Positions 1-9,327 of a stretch of DNA of 64,000 nt are shown in pieces; the stretch's first letter is position 1; each line of letters begins with the position of its first letter. The stretch lies in assembly GCA_017441505.1 (NCBI GenBank), contig JAFRXL010000005.1:1-64000 (forward strand). The letters run 5' to 3'. Both the position numbers and the translations under genes were made by a program. A model generated the notes under the pieces. The model saw only the letters and a list, made by a program, of their open reading frames with translations, was not told where the DNA came from and ran no database searches. The stretch comes from Ruminococcus sp. (GTDB lineage: Bacteria > Bacillota > Clostridia > Oscillospirales > Ruminococcaceae).

Positions 1-1
1 C

Positions 2-424
2 AAAGAGGCTCAGCAGATAGCCTTCGACAAGGATCTGGATCTCGTTAAGATCGCTCCTCAGGCAACACCGCCCGTGTGCCGTATCATGGACTACGGAAAG
101 TATTGCTTTGAGCAGGCTAAGCGTGAGAAGGAAGCAAGGAAGAATCAGAAAGTCGTTGCTATCAAGGAGATCAGAATGTTCTCCACAATAGACACACATG
201 ATTTTGAGACGAAGGTAAATCAGGCTGTCAAATTTTTACAGGGCGGCGATAAGCTCAAGGTGTCGGTAAGATTCCGTAAGAGAGCTATTGCACATCCCGA
301 ACTTGGAAGCGAGCTGCTTGATCGCTTCAAGGAAGCAGTTTCTGCGGCAGGCACTGTGGATAAGCCGGCTAAGATGGAGGGACGCAGCATAGTAATGTTC
401 GTTTCGCCCAAGGCCGCTAAGTAA
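2..424 (+). CDS. infC: Translation initiation factor IF-3, C-terminal part (start lies before the window)
   Basis: The reading frame is already open at base 2 and runs to TAA at 422-424, so about 140 residues are visible and the N-terminus is missing. The visible part includes [13 protein letters not shown], the end of the IF-3 N-domain, then a basic linker ([10 protein letters not shown]) and the complete C-domain. IF-3 binds the 30S subunit, prevents premature 50S joining and checks start-codon selection. It is followed after 13 bp by rpmI and then rplT, the classic infC-rpmI-rplT operon. In Firmicutes this operon is controlled by an L20-binding leader upstream of infC, which would be outside the window. 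Confidence 0.97.
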   Translation, partial: KEAQQIAFDKDLDLVKIAPQATPPVCRIMDYGKYCFEQAKREKEARKNQKVVAIKEIRMFSTIDTHDFETKVNQAVKFLQGGDKLKVSVRFRKRAIAHPELGSELLDRFKEAVSAAGTVDKPAKMEGRSIVMFVSPKAAK

Positions 425-437
425 GGAGGATCATATA

Positions 438-641
438 ATGGCAAAGGTTAAAGTAAAAACTCATTCAGGCGCAAAGAAGCGTTTTAAGGTTACAGGAACC
501 GGTAAGGTTAAGTATCAGCACACAAATAAGAGACACAGACTTACTCAGAAGGATACAAAGCGTAAGAGAATCGCTCGTAACGCTGGTGTAGCTGATGTAA
601 CAAACGCTCCTACAATCAAGAAGCTCGTTCCTTATCTTTAA
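438..641 (+). CDS. rpmI: 50S ribosomal protein L35
   Basis: A 67-residue, strongly basic protein beginning [17 protein letters not shown], with the family motif [17 protein letters not shown]. This is the usual length for L35, a small large-subunit protein. AAGGAGG at 423-429 sits at normal spacing before the ATG, so the start is clear. It lies between infC and rplT as in nearly all bacteria. Confidence 0.98.
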   Translation: MAKVKVKTHSGAKKRFKVTGTGKVKYQHTNKRHRLTQKDTKRKRIARNAGVADVTNAPTIKKLVPYL

Positions 642-717
642 TTCGTAAGCGTTTTAACGCATTATTAAGGAGCATTGACCGGTAGAACCGTAATTTTAAT
701 TTTGGAGGTAAAAGACT

Positions 718-1071
718 ATGGCACGTATTAAAGGTGCAATGATGACTCGTAAGAGAAGAAATAAGACTTTAAAGCTTGCTAAGGGCTATTTCGGAGCTAA
801 GAGCAAACACTTCAAGATGGCTAAACAGGCTGTAATGAAGTCCGGCAACTATGCATACATCGGAAGAAAGCAGAAGAAGAGAACTTTCAGACAGATCTGG
901 ATCACAAGAATCTCTGCTGCTGCTAAGCTCAACGGCATGAATTATTCAACATTCATGAACGGCTGCAAGAAGGCTGGCATCACACTTAACAGAAAGATGC
1001 TCTCAGAGATCGCTATCAACGATGCAGCTGGTTTCACAGCTATCGCTGACAAGGCAAAGGCAGCTCTTTAA
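718..1071 (+). CDS. rplT: 50S ribosomal protein L20
   Basis: A 117-residue basic protein with the L20 N-terminal helix ([19 protein letters not shown]) and the globular C-domain ending in the usual place. L20 binds 23S rRNA early in 50S assembly and in Firmicutes also represses its own operon. TTGGAGGT precedes the ATG. The 76-bp gap after rpmI is longer than most in this operon but shows no clear terminator. A strong terminator follows the gene. Confidence 0.98.
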   Translation: MARIKGAMMTRKRRNKTLKLAKGYFGAKSKHFKMAKQAVMKSGNYAYIGRKQKKRTFRQIWITRISAAAKLNGMNYSTFMNGCKKAGITLNRKMLSEIAINDAAGFTAIADKAKAAL

Positions 1072-1080
1072 TTGCTTAAT

Positions 1081-1116
1081 AAAACACGCTCCTTTATTTA
1101 AAGAGCGTGTTTTCTT
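1081..1116 (+). terminator. Rho-independent terminator of infC-rpmI-rplT
   Basis: Ten-base stem AAACACGCTC / GAGCGTGTTT with an AT-rich loop, running into TTTCTT just after rplT. A second hairpin GGCGGA / TCCGCC at 1123-1140 follows within 10 bases and may reinforce it. Confidence 0.9.
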
Positions 1117-1174
1117 GTAGAGGGCGGATAAGTTTCCGCCTTCTGCCGCCTTTTATACGGAGGTGTTTTTACTA

Positions 1175-1963
1175 TTGGAAAATATCATTACTTCAAAAGA
1201 TAATCCTGTTATCAAGCTGTATCAGAAGCTCTCGTCCTCGAAAAAGGAAAGACTTCAATACGGCTTATTCGTGTTGGAAGGACTGCGTATTGTCGAGGAC
1301 GCACTTAAAGAGGAAAGCGGTATAACTCATCTTATACTCACAAAAAAAGCTGAAGAAAAATTCGGCGAACAGCTGTTTCAGGCTGATTTGAGAGATACAA
1401 GGACAATTGTCGTTTCAAATGAGCTTGGAAATAAGATCGCTTCTACTGATACTACTCAGGGAGTCTTTGCTATATGCCGTATCCCTCATGACAGGGGAGT
1501 AAGTACGCTCCTTTCGGAGAACGGAAGATATATAGTCCTTTTCGGACTTCAGGACCCGGGGAATGTTGGGATGATAATACGTACTGCGGATGCTCTCGGT
1601 ATTGACGGAGTTATAATGTCGGGAAGCTGCGACCTTTACAGTCCTAAAGTCATACGTTCGACTATGGGTTCGGTATTCAGGATGAAGATAGCTCTTGAAA
1701 ACGATGCGGATAGACTTTTCTCCGCTCTTGATGAGAAGAAAGTCGTAACCTCAGCCGCAGTCATCGACAAGGACGCTGTTCCGGTAACGGAGTGCAGTTT
1801 TTCGGGCAGTCAGGCGGTCTTCATCGGAAACGAGGGAAACGGACTTCCGCACGATATAGCTTCACGATGCACCCGAAAGGTCATCATACCTATGCAGGGA
1901 AATATAAATTCGCTTAATGCTGCTATGGCAGCCGGCATACTTATGTGGGAACTGAAAAAATAA
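1175..1963 (+). CDS. SpoU/TrmH-family RNA 2'-O-methyltransferase
   Basis: SAM-dependent SPOUT enzyme predicted to methylate a ribose 2'-OH in rRNA or tRNA. All three SpoU motifs are visible: FGLQDPGNVGMIIRTADALG, YSPKVIRSTMGSVFRM, and near the C-terminus IGNEGNGLP followed by PMQGNINSLNAAMAA, which forms the knotted cofactor site. An N-terminal RNA-binding substrate domain precedes it. I place the start at TTG 1175 because GGAGGT at 1159-1164 is 10 bases upstream; an in-frame GTG at 1163 lies inside that ribosome site. A SpoU gene next to rplT also occurs in Bacillus (ysgA). The target nucleotide cannot be told from sequence. Confidence 0.9.
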   Translation: MENIITSKDNPVIKLYQKLSSSKKERLQYGLFVLEGLRIVEDALKEESGITHLILTKKAEEKFGEQLFQADLRDTRTIVVSNELGNKIASTDTTQGVFAICRIPHDRGVSTLLSENGRYIVLFGLQDPGNVGMIIRTADALGIDGVIMSGSCDLYSPKVIRSTMGSVFRMKIALENDADRLFSALDEKKVVTSAAVIDKDAVPVTECSFSGSQAVFIGNEGNGLPHDIASRCTRKVIIPMQGNINSLNAAMAAGILMWELKK

Positions 1964-1981
1964 ACAAAGGGGGACTTTTCT

Positions 1982-3253
1982 ATGGATGAAACTAAATACT
2001 GGCTCTGGATGTCCATGGTATTCGGTATAGGAAATCCAAGGATATGGGAAGTCGTATGTTTATTTGAAGATGTAGTTGAAGCTTATTCATCGCTCAGCGA
2101 AGAACCGGACAGTTTTCCGCTTTCAGCTAAGGAAAAAGATGCTGTCAGGAAGCTGAGCATATCCGCTGCTGAGGAGCATATCGCACAGTGCGGAAAGATT
2201 GGTGTATCGCTTGCCGGATACAGCAGCAGCGATTATCCGCCGCAGCTCAGGAATATTTATGCACCTCCGGCTGTACTCTATTACAAGGGCAATATCTCGT
2301 GCCTTATAGGTACGAGGACTATAACTGCTGTCGGTACGAGAAAGGCTTCCGACTACGGCATAGAAGCTGCATATCACGTTTGCAGCGACCTTGCTAAAAA
2401 CGGATATGTTATAGTTAGCGGATTTGCTCTCGGAACAGATATAACAGCACATATGGCAGCTGTTAATAAGGAGCGTCCGACAGCGGCAGTCCTTGGCTGC
2501 GGAGTCGATGTTGATTACCCTAAGCCGAATTTTAAATACAGAGATAAGATACTTGAAAACGGAGGAGTTTTCGTTTCGGAGTATCCTCCGGGAACTCCGC
2601 CGCTGTCGCAGAATTTTCCTAAGAGGAACAGAATACTCGCCGGACTTGGCAGAGCTGCGATCGTTTTTGAAGCTTCTGTAAGAAGCGGCTCACTCATAAC
2701 TGCCGACCTTGCCGCTGAGCAGGGCAGGGAGGTATTTTGTCTGCCGCCTGCTGATATTTTCAGCAATTCTTTCTCCGGCAATATAGAGTTGCTAAGGAGC
2801 GGTGCTGCTCCGCTTTACAGCGTTATGGATATTATGGACTACTATGCGATAGGCGGTCCGGTAGATGCTGAGATACGTGATACTGAGTATAAGGGCATAA
2901 GCAGTTTTGCAGTCAGAGATATACTTCCAAAGGACGACAGTATCACTTTAGATGAGCTTAAAGCTATAGTAAAAAAGGTTAAGCCGAGAAAAAAACAGAA
3001 AACTGAGCCTGAGAGCGAAGCAGAAGAAGCTCCTCAGGAAAAAATATCAATAAAAAATGATGATTTAAGAAGTGAAATGACCCAAATACAGCAAAGTATA
3101 TACGATATAATATCCGAGGGAGCAATCCATGCTGATATTATCGCAGAAAAGCTGGAGCTCGACTCGTCTGAGCTTATGACGGAGCTTACCGAGCTTGAAA
3201 TACTCGGAGCTGTAAGGTCACTTCCTGGAAAAATGTTTGAAATAATTGTGTAA
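1982..3253 (+). CDS. dprA: DNA-processing protein DprA/Smf
   Basis: 423 residues, longer than the minimal DprA. An N-terminal helical domain (about 1-75) is followed by the Rossmann-like DprA core (about 80-295) with VGTRKASDYG, SGFALGTDITAH, LGCGVDVDYPK and FPKRNRILAGL. An acidic/basic linker (about 325-360) leads to a C-terminal winged helix of the kind that binds DNA or partners. DprA loads RecA on incoming single-stranded DNA in natural transformation and is widespread even in species not known to be competent. It sits directly before topA, the usual dprA-topA order. An AAGGGGGA site at 1967-1974 supports the ATG. Confidence 0.94.
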   Translation: MDETKYWLWMSMVFGIGNPRIWEVVCLFEDVVEAYSSLSEEPDSFPLSAKEKDAVRKLSISAAEEHIAQCGKIGVSLAGYSSSDYPPQLRNIYAPPAVLYYKGNISCLIGTRTITAVGTRKASDYGIEAAYHVCSDLAKNGYVIVSGFALGTDITAHMAAVNKERPTAAVLGCGVDVDYPKPNFKYRDKILENGGVFVSEYPPGTPPLSQNFPKRNRILAGLGRAAIVFEASVRSGSLITADLAAEQGREVFCLPPADIFSNSFSGNIELLRSGAAPLYSVMDIMDYYAIGGPVDAEIRDTEYKGISSFAVRDILPKDDSITLDELKAIVKKVKPRKKQKTEPESEAEEAPQEKISIKNDDLRSEMTQIQQSIYDIISEGAIHADIIAEKLELDSSELMTELTELEILGAVRSLPGKMFEIIV

Positions 3254-3266
3254 GAGGGATGGATAG

Positions 3267-5348
3267 ATGTCTGATTTAGTAATAGTTGAGTCGCCTGCAA
3301 AGGCAAAAACCATACAGAAATATCTTGGGCCGGGGTACGAAGTTATCGCATCGATGGGACACGTCAGAGACCTTCCTAAGTCCAAGATGGGTGTCGACAA
3401 GGAACATGATTTCGAGCCGCAGTATACCGATATGAAGGGCAAGGAAGATGTTATCAAGGAACTGAAGAAACGTGCTAAGAAATGCGATAAAGTTTATCTC
3501 GCTACCGACCCTGACCGTGAGGGTGAGGCTATATCATGGCATATAGCACAGATGCTTAAACTCGATATGAACGCAAATAACCGTGTTGCGTTCAACGAGA
3601 TCACCAAGACCGGTGTTAAAAACGGTATGAATAATCCGCATAAGATAGATGTTGACCTTGTAAATGCTCAGCAGGCACGAAGGATACTTGACCGGCTTGT
3701 GGGATATGAGCTAAGTCCTTTCCTCTGGAAAAAGGTCAAAAGAGGACTTTCTGCCGGACGAGTTCAGTCTGTAGCGGTCAGACTTGTTGTTGACAGAGAA
3801 AACGAGATAAGAGCGTTCGTACCTAAGGAGTACTGGTCTATAGATGCAAAATTCACAGCTCCTGGTTCAAGAAAAATAATCGATGCGGCACTTGTTGCTG
3901 TTGACGGAAAGAAGCTTGAAATCCCCGGGCAGGCAGAGGCTGACGGTCTGCTCGCAAGACTTGAAGGTGCTGAATATACAGTAGCTTCTGTAAAAAAGAG
4001 AGTAACCAAGAAACAGCCTGCACCGCCGTTCATAACATCAACACTCCAGCAGGAGGCTTCAAGAAAGCTCGGATTCACTGCAAAGCGTACAATGAAAGCT
4101 GCACAGGAGCTTTACGAAGGTATCGATGTTGAGGGAGTAGGTGCTGTCGGACTTATCACATACATGAGAACCGATAGTCTGAGAATATCCGAGGAAGCAA
4201 GAGCTGCGGCTGCTGAGTATATCGGAGTTGTATACGGCAAGGACTATCTGCCGGCTGAGCCGAGATACTTCAAATCAAAAAATAACGCACAGGACGCTCA
4301 CGAAGCTATACGTCCGTCAACTCCTGAGCTTACTCCGGCAAGAGTAAAATCAAGTCTTTCAAATGACCAGTTCAAGCTCTATAAGCTCATATGGGAGAGA
4401 TTCATCGCAAGCCAGATGGCTAATGCACTCCTTGACACGGTTTCGGCTGATATTGAAGCTAACGGATGTACTTTCAGAGCTTCCGGATATTCAGTAAAGT
4501 TTGACGGATTTATGGTGCTTTATGTTGAGTCCACAGATAATGAGGAGAGCAGCAAGAAGATGCTCCCGGAGCTTAAAGTTGAGGATAAAATGAAGCTGAA
4601 ATCCATAACAGGAAATCAGCATTTCACACAGCCGCCTCCGAGATATACGGAAGCTTCACTTATCAAGGCTCTTGAAGAAAACGGCATAGGCAGACCAAGT
4701 ACCTACGCTCCGACTATAACCACTATAACCGCAAGAAGATATGTCGAGCATGAGGGAAAATCTCTCAAACCGACTAATCTTGGCGAAGTTATAACCGAGC
4801 TCATGAAGGAGCACTTCAAAAAGATAGTTGATGCGAAGTTTACAGCCGGTATGGAAAACGACCTCGATGAAGTTGAGCACGGCAATAAGAACTGGGTAAG
4901 CACTCTTCACGAGTTCTATGACGATTTCTCGAAGACGCTGAAAAAAGCCGAGGAAGCTATGGAAGGCAAGCGTGTCAAGGTACCGGATGAGGAGACTGAT
5001 ATAGTCTGTGAACAGTGCGGAAGAAATATGGTAATAAAGTACAGCAAGTACGGAAAATTCCTTGCTTGTCCTGGATTCCCTGAGTGCAGGAACACTAAGA
5101 AGATAGTCACTGAAGCTGAGGGAAGCTGTCCGAGATGCGGCAAAAAGATGCTGCTGAAAAAGTCAAAGAAGGGCAGAAGCTTCTATGGCTGCGAGGGCTA
5201 TCCGGACTGCACATTCATGACATGGAACGTTCCTTCAAATGAGGTATGTCCGAACTGCGGAAAGCATCTCTTCATAAAGGGCGGAAAGTCCGGAAAACTC
5301 GTATGCGAGAACGAAGGATGCGGATACGAAAGAGAGCTGAAAAAATGA
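3267..5348 (+). CDS. topA: DNA topoisomerase I (type IA)
   Basis: 693 residues, complete. The N-terminal Toprim domain has ESPAKAKTI at 8-16 and DPDREGEAIS at 81-90 (metal-binding acidic residues). The catalytic tyrosine is Tyr299 in ITYMRTDS, which forms the 5'-phosphotyrosine link while relaxing negative supercoils. The C-terminus carries three four-cysteine zinc ribbons, starting CEQCGRN, CPRCGKK and CPNCGKH, that bind single-stranded DNA. The stop overlaps the trmFO start (ATGA at 5345-5348), so translation is probably coupled. Confidence 0.97.
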   Translation: MSDLVIVESPAKAKTIQKYLGPGYEVIASMGHVRDLPKSKMGVDKEHDFEPQYTDMKGKEDVIKELKKRAKKCDKVYLATDPDREGEAISWHIAQMLKLDMNANNRVAFNEITKTGVKNGMNNPHKIDVDLVNAQQARRILDRLVGYELSPFLWKKVKRGLSAGRVQSVAVRLVVDRENEIRAFVPKEYWSIDAKFTAPGSRKIIDAALVAVDGKKLEIPGQAEADGLLARLEGAEYTVASVKKRVTKKQPAPPFITSTLQQEASRKLGFTAKRTMKAAQELYEGIDVEGVGAVGLITYMRTDSLRISEEARAAAAEYIGVVYGKDYLPAEPRYFKSKNNAQDAHEAIRPSTPELTPARVKSSLSNDQFKLYKLIWERFIASQMANALLDTVSADIEANGCTFRASGYSVKFDGFMVLYVESTDNEESSKKMLPELKVEDKMKLKSITGNQHFTQPPPRYTEASLIKALEENGIGRPSTYAPTITTITARRYVEHEGKSLKPTNLGEVITELMKEHFKKIVDAKFTAGMENDLDEVEHGNKNWVSTLHEFYDDFSKTLKKAEEAMEGKRVKVPDEETDIVCEQCGRNMVIKYSKYGKFLACPGFPECRNTKKIVTEAEGSCPRCGKKMLLKKSKKGRSFYGCEGYPDCTFMTWNVPSNEVCPNCGKHLFIKGGKSGKLVCENEGCGYERELKK

Positions 5349-6673
5349 TCGGTACAGTTAATGTTATCGGAGCCGGACTTGCAGGCTGTGAAGCCGCATG
5401 GATACTCGCACAGAACGGTATCAATGTAAAGCTTTACGAGATGAAGCCTGAGAAGTATACTCCTGCACATAAGTACAGCGGCTTTGCGGAGCTTGTATGC
5501 TCGAATTCGCTCAAAGCTGCAAGACTTGGTTCAGCTGCCGGACTCCTTAAATATGAAATGGAGCTTCTTGGTTCGATTACAGTTCCGTGTGCGAAGGAAA
5601 ATTCAGTTGAAGCAGGCGGAGCTCTTGCGGTAGACCGTGAGAAGTTTTCAGATGCGGTCACTGAGAAGATAAAGTCGCATCCTCTCATTGAGATAATCGC
5701 AGAAGAGGTCACAGCTCTTCCGGAGGGACGGACTATAATCGCAACAGGTCCTCTCACCTCCGGAGCAATGGCTGATACGATAAAGGAACTTTGCGGCGAG
5801 GGACTGAGCTTCTATGACGCAGCAGCTCCTATCGTGACATATGAAAGTCTTGATAAGGACAAAGTGTTCTTTGCTTCAAGATATGATCGTGGTGAGGCTG
5901 ATTACGTGAATTGTCCTATGGACAAAGAGGAGTATCTTGCTTTTTATCAGGAGCTTATCTCAGCGGAAAAGGTTCAGCTCAAGGACTTTGAGACACATCC
6001 TTTCAGTGTCTATGAGGGATGTATGCCTATTGAGGAACTCGCAAGACGTGGAGTGGACACAATGCGTTTCGGTCCGATGAAGCCTGTAGGTATAGACGAT
6101 CCGAAAACCGGAAGAAGACCGTATGCAGTAGTTCAGCTTCGCCGAGAGAACCGTGAGGGTACGCTCTTCAATCTGGTAGGATTTCAGACAAACCTCAAAT
6201 TCGGCGAGCAGAAGAGGGTATTCTCCATGATACCGGGACTTGAAAATGCTGAGTTTATGCGGTTCGGAGTAATGCACAGAAATACATTCATAAACAGTCC
6301 TCAGCTTCTCAATGCCGATTTTTCCATGAGGGAACGTCCGGAGATAAGCTTTGCAGGTCAGATGACAGGCGTTGAGGGCTATATGGAGTCGGCAGCAAGC
6401 GGACTCATCGCAGGAATAGCTGCGGCAAGGAAGATAAAGGGGCTCGAACCTCTTGTACTTCCGACAGATACTATGACTGGAGCTCTTTCGGCTTACATAA
6501 GTGATCCGTTCAACAGCGGGAAATTCCAGCCTATGGGAGCCAATATGGGAATACTCCCTGATATAGGAGTAAGGATAAAAGATAAAAAAGCTAAATACGA
6601 AGCATATGCTGAAAGAGCAGTAAATTCGCTAAAAGCAGAATTGGAGAAGATAGGGTATGAAGATCATTGTTGA
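5345..6673 (+). CDS. trmFO: Methylenetetrahydrofolate-tRNA-(uracil54-C5)-methyltransferase TrmFO
   Basis: Folate- and FAD-dependent enzyme that makes ribothymidine at position 54 of the tRNA T loop in many Firmicutes. I start it at ATG 5345 (442 residues), overlapping the topA stop, because the FAD-binding sequence VNVIGAGLAGCEAAW then falls at the N-terminus as in the family; the frame is open further upstream only inside topA. Other family segments include ELVCSNSLKA, GCMPIEELARRG, and FAGQMTGVEGYMESAA near the C-terminal flavin region. The topA-trmFO order is common in Firmicutes. It overlaps plsX by 17 bases. Confidence 0.95.
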   Translation: MIGTVNVIGAGLAGCEAAWILAQNGINVKLYEMKPEKYTPAHKYSGFAELVCSNSLKAARLGSAAGLLKYEMELLGSITVPCAKENSVEAGGALAVDREKFSDAVTEKIKSHPLIEIIAEEVTALPEGRTIIATGPLTSGAMADTIKELCGEGLSFYDAAAPIVTYESLDKDKVFFASRYDRGEADYVNCPMDKEEYLAFYQELISAEKVQLKDFETHPFSVYEGCMPIEELARRGVDTMRFGPMKPVGIDDPKTGRRPYAVVQLRRENREGTLFNLVGFQTNLKFGEQKRVFSMIPGLENAEFMRFGVMHRNTFINSPQLLNADFSMRERPEISFAGQMTGVEGYMESAASGLIAGIAAARKIKGLEPLVLPTDTMTGALSAYISDPFNSGKFQPMGANMGILPDIGVRIKDKKAKYEAYAERAVNSLKAELEKIGYEDHC

Positions 6674-7658
6674 TGCATTTGGTGGGGACAATGCTCCCCT
6701 TGAAGTAATAAAGGGATGTTCAAGAGCTGTTCGGGAGCTTGGTGTTGAAATCATCCTGACAGGAAGCTCTGATAAGATAAAAAAATGTGCGGCAGACAAC
6801 GGCATAAGCTTAAAGGGCATTAAAGTAGCACATACAGATGATGTTTTTGATATACATGAAGAACCGAAGGAAATTATAAAGTCCGGCAAGAATTCTTCAA
6901 TGGGACTCGGACTTCAGCTTCTTGCTGACGGCAAGGGCGACGCTTTCGTTTCTGCCGGAAGCACCGGAGCTCTCGTAATGGGTGCGACCTTCATCGTCAA
7001 GCGTATCAAAGGCATTAAGCGTGTTGCACCTTCACCTGTGATGCCGGCTGATAAAGGAAGTTTTGTCCTTGTCGATGCAGGAGCAAATACAGAGTGCAGA
7101 CCGGAAATGCTGGTGCAGTTTGCGATAATGGGCTGTGCATATATGGAAAAGGTAATGGGCGTAAAGAATCCTAAAGTCGGACTTCTCAACATCGGTGCAG
7201 AGGATACAAAGGGAAGAGACCTTGAGATCGAGACTTATAAGCTGCTGAAAGATTCAGGCATGAATTTTGTCGGAAATATCGAGGCAAGAGACATTCCTGA
7301 CGGTGAAGTACAGGTCATCGTTACTGACGGCTTTACAGGAAATGTAGTCCTCAAGCTCTATGAGGGACTTGGCCACTTCTTCTCAAATAAGATAAAGTGG
7401 CTCTATTCCGGAGTTGGTAAGCTCGGAGCTGTCCTTTCTCTCAACAAGATAAAGACTTTCAGAAAGCAGATGGACTATAAAGAAGTCGGAGGTTCAGCTC
7501 TTCTCGGAGTTAAAAAGCCGGTAATAAAGGCTCACGGAAGTTCAGATGCTACAGCATTTTTCAATGCAGTAAGACAGGCAAAGAAGTGCATAGAGACTAA
7601 TGTTACAGGAGAAATAGAGAGCTACGTTGCCCGTATTTCAGCTTCCGGCAAGGAGTGA
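6657..7658 (+). CDS. plsX: Phosphate acyltransferase PlsX
   Basis: 333 residues beginning MKIIVDAFGGDNAP, the PlsX signature, with SAGSTGALVMGA and the C-terminal block GGSALLGVKKPVIKAHGSS. PlsX converts acyl-ACP to acyl-phosphate, which PlsY then uses for glycerol-3-phosphate acylation; the plsY gene is in this window at 36897. The start lies inside the end of trmFO, so the genes are probably translationally linked. In many Firmicutes acpP follows plsX; here rnc follows directly. Confidence 0.97.
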   Translation: MKIIVDAFGGDNAPLEVIKGCSRAVRELGVEIILTGSSDKIKKCAADNGISLKGIKVAHTDDVFDIHEEPKEIIKSGKNSSMGLGLQLLADGKGDAFVSAGSTGALVMGATFIVKRIKGIKRVAPSPVMPADKGSFVLVDAGANTECRPEMLVQFAIMGCAYMEKVMGVKNPKVGLLNIGAEDTKGRDLEIETYKLLKDSGMNFVGNIEARDIPDGEVQVIVTDGFTGNVVLKLYEGLGHFFSNKIKWLYSGVGKLGAVLSLNKIKTFRKQMDYKEVGGSALLGVKKPVIKAHGSSDATAFFNAVRQAKKCIETNVTGEIESYVARISASGKE

Positions 7659-7663
7659 TCGCA

Positions 7664-8353
7664 ATGGAAAAAATAGAAAAATTTGAAGAAACGATAGGCT
7701 ATACTTTCAAAAATAAACAATTGCTTCATCAGGCATTTTCACACTCCTCATATGCAAACGAGAAAAAAGACCCGAGCGGAAGCAACGAGAGACTTGAATT
7801 TCTCGGAGACAGCGTGCTTTCGATAGTCGTATCTGACTTCCTTTATAAGAACATCAATGTTGCTGAGGGCGAGCTCACTAAATTGAGAGCTTCATTGGTA
7901 TGTGAGAAGTCGCTCCACATATTCGCACAGCAGATAGGTCTTGGTGACTACCTTCTCCTTGGAAAAGGTGAGGAGAATACCGGCGGAAGAGAGCGTCCTT
8001 CGATACTTGCGGATGCTTTCGAGGCTGTCATCGCAGCGATATACCTCGACGGCGGCATGGAGGCTGCTGCAAAGCATATCCTCAGATTCATGCCGGACGA
8101 TATACAGTATACAAAAAAGCCTGTATTCAGCGATTTTAAGACGGTCCTTCAGGAGATAGTCCAGAAGAATCCTGAGGAAAAGGTCGAGTATGTTCTTATC
8201 GGAGAAGAAGGTCCTGACCACAACAAGAGATTTGTTGTAGAGGTAAGGCTCAATTCACAGGTCATCGGCAAAGGAAAAGGAAAGAGCAAGAAAGAAGCTG
8301 AACAGTTCGCAGCAAGAGAGGCTCTTGAACTTATGGGTTATGAAGCACAGTAA
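7664..8353 (+). CDS. rnc: Ribonuclease III
   Basis: 229 residues. The nuclease domain has the signature NERLEFLGDSVL and a downstream acidic site (LADAFEAVIAAIYLDGG); the C-terminal double-stranded RNA-binding domain ends with KGKGKSKKEAEQFAA. RNase III cleaves double-stranded RNA in rRNA maturation and antisense turnover. A GTG at 7655 is possible, but AGGAG at 7651-7655 is 8 bases before ATG 7664, which I prefer. plsX ends 5 bases upstream, and smc-ftsY follow, as in Bacillus. Confidence 0.96.
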   Translation: MEKIEKFEETIGYTFKNKQLLHQAFSHSSYANEKKDPSGSNERLEFLGDSVLSIVVSDFLYKNINVAEGELTKLRASLVCEKSLHIFAQQIGLGDYLLLGKGEENTGGRERPSILADAFEAVIAAIYLDGGMEAAAKHILRFMPDDIQYTKKPVFSDFKTVLQEIVQKNPEEKVEYVLIGEEGPDHNKRFVVEVRLNSQVIGKGKGKSKKEAEQFAAREALELMGYEAQ

Positions 8354-9323
8354 CATATCTATATTTATCCCTCATGTGGGATGTCCGCATCAGTGCAGCT
8401 TCTGCGACCAGAGGACTATAAGCGGAGCACAGCATCTTCCGGACGGAAATGAGGTCAGGGAGATATGCAGTCAGGCACTCGCAGAGATAAAGTCGCCGGA
8501 GAATACCGAGATAGCCTTTTTCGGCGGCAGCTTTACAGCTATTCCCCGTGACTATATGACCGAGCTTCTTGAAGCGGCTAAGGAGTACGTAGGTGAGGGG
8601 AAGTTCATCGGAATCCGCTGCTCAACACGTCCGGACTGCATAGACGATGAGATATTCAGGCTGCTGAAACAAAGCGGAGTAACTGCAATTGAGCTTGGGG
8701 CTCAGTCCATGTCAGACAAAGTGCTTGAACTCAACGAACGTGGTCATACTTCATCTGACGTTATAAGAGCTGCCGGACTTATCAAAAAGTACGGTTTCGA
8801 GCTTGGCTTGCAGATGATGACGGGACTTTACGGAAGCAGCGTACAGACAGATATGGAGACTTTCAATAAGCTTGCGGAGCTTTGTCCCGATACCATGAGG
8901 ATATACCCTGTTGTAATACTCAGCGGCACTAAGCTTGCGGAGCTTTATAAAAGCGGAGAATATGTCCCGTACAGCTTTGACGAGGCTGTGGAGCTGTGCT
9001 CAGAGATATTGCAGTATGCTGATGAAAAAGGGATAAGAGTGATAAAATGCGGACTTCATGCAAGTGAGTTCGTAGAGCAGGATATGGTCGGGGGATTCTA
9101 TCACCCTGCATTCCGTGAGCTTTGTGAGAGCAGGATATACCTCAGAAAGATAGAGGAGCTTGCAGAGGGATGCAGCTATGTTCATATCTCAGTTCCTTCA
9201 AAGGATATGAGCAGAGCAGTAGGACACAAAAAGAGCAATATTGAGTATTTCAGACAAAATGGCACAGAGATAAAGGTCAGCGGTTCAGCTGATGATAAAA
9301 TATCAGTTATAGAAAGGCGGTGA
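8340..9323 (+). CDS. Elp3-like radical SAM protein (rnc-smc intergenic type)
   Basis: About 327 residues. The radical SAM cluster motif CPHQCSFCDQ (CxxxCxxC) lies about 15 residues from the N-terminus, followed by FFGGSFTAI, typical of Elp3/oxygen-independent coproporphyrinogen-oxidase-like folds, and an ELGAQSM segment. There is no acetyltransferase domain as in true Elp3. A gene of this kind is often found between rnc and smc in Clostridia; its substrate is not known to me. ATG 8340 overlaps the end of rnc by 14 bases; a TTG at 8325 is an alternative start and no strong ribosome site decides between them. Confidence 0.85.
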   Translation: MKHSNISIFIPHVGCPHQCSFCDQRTISGAQHLPDGNEVREICSQALAEIKSPENTEIAFFGGSFTAIPRDYMTELLEAAKEYVGEGKFIGIRCSTRPDCIDDEIFRLLKQSGVTAIELGAQSMSDKVLELNERGHTSSDVIRAAGLIKKYGFELGLQMMTGLYGSSVQTDMETFNKLAELCPDTMRIYPVVILSGTKLAELYKSGEYVPYSFDEAVELCSEILQYADEKGIRVIKCGLHASEFVEQDMVGGFYHPAFRELCESRIYLRKIEELAEGCSYVHISVPSKDMSRAVGHKKSNIEYFRQNGTEIKVSGSADDKISVIERR

Positions 9324-9327
9324 GCAG

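Noticed and set aside
5246..5344. Upstream extension of trmFO inside topA
   Set aside because: The frame is open but the sequence is the out-of-frame topA zinc-ribbon region; the family start is at 5345.
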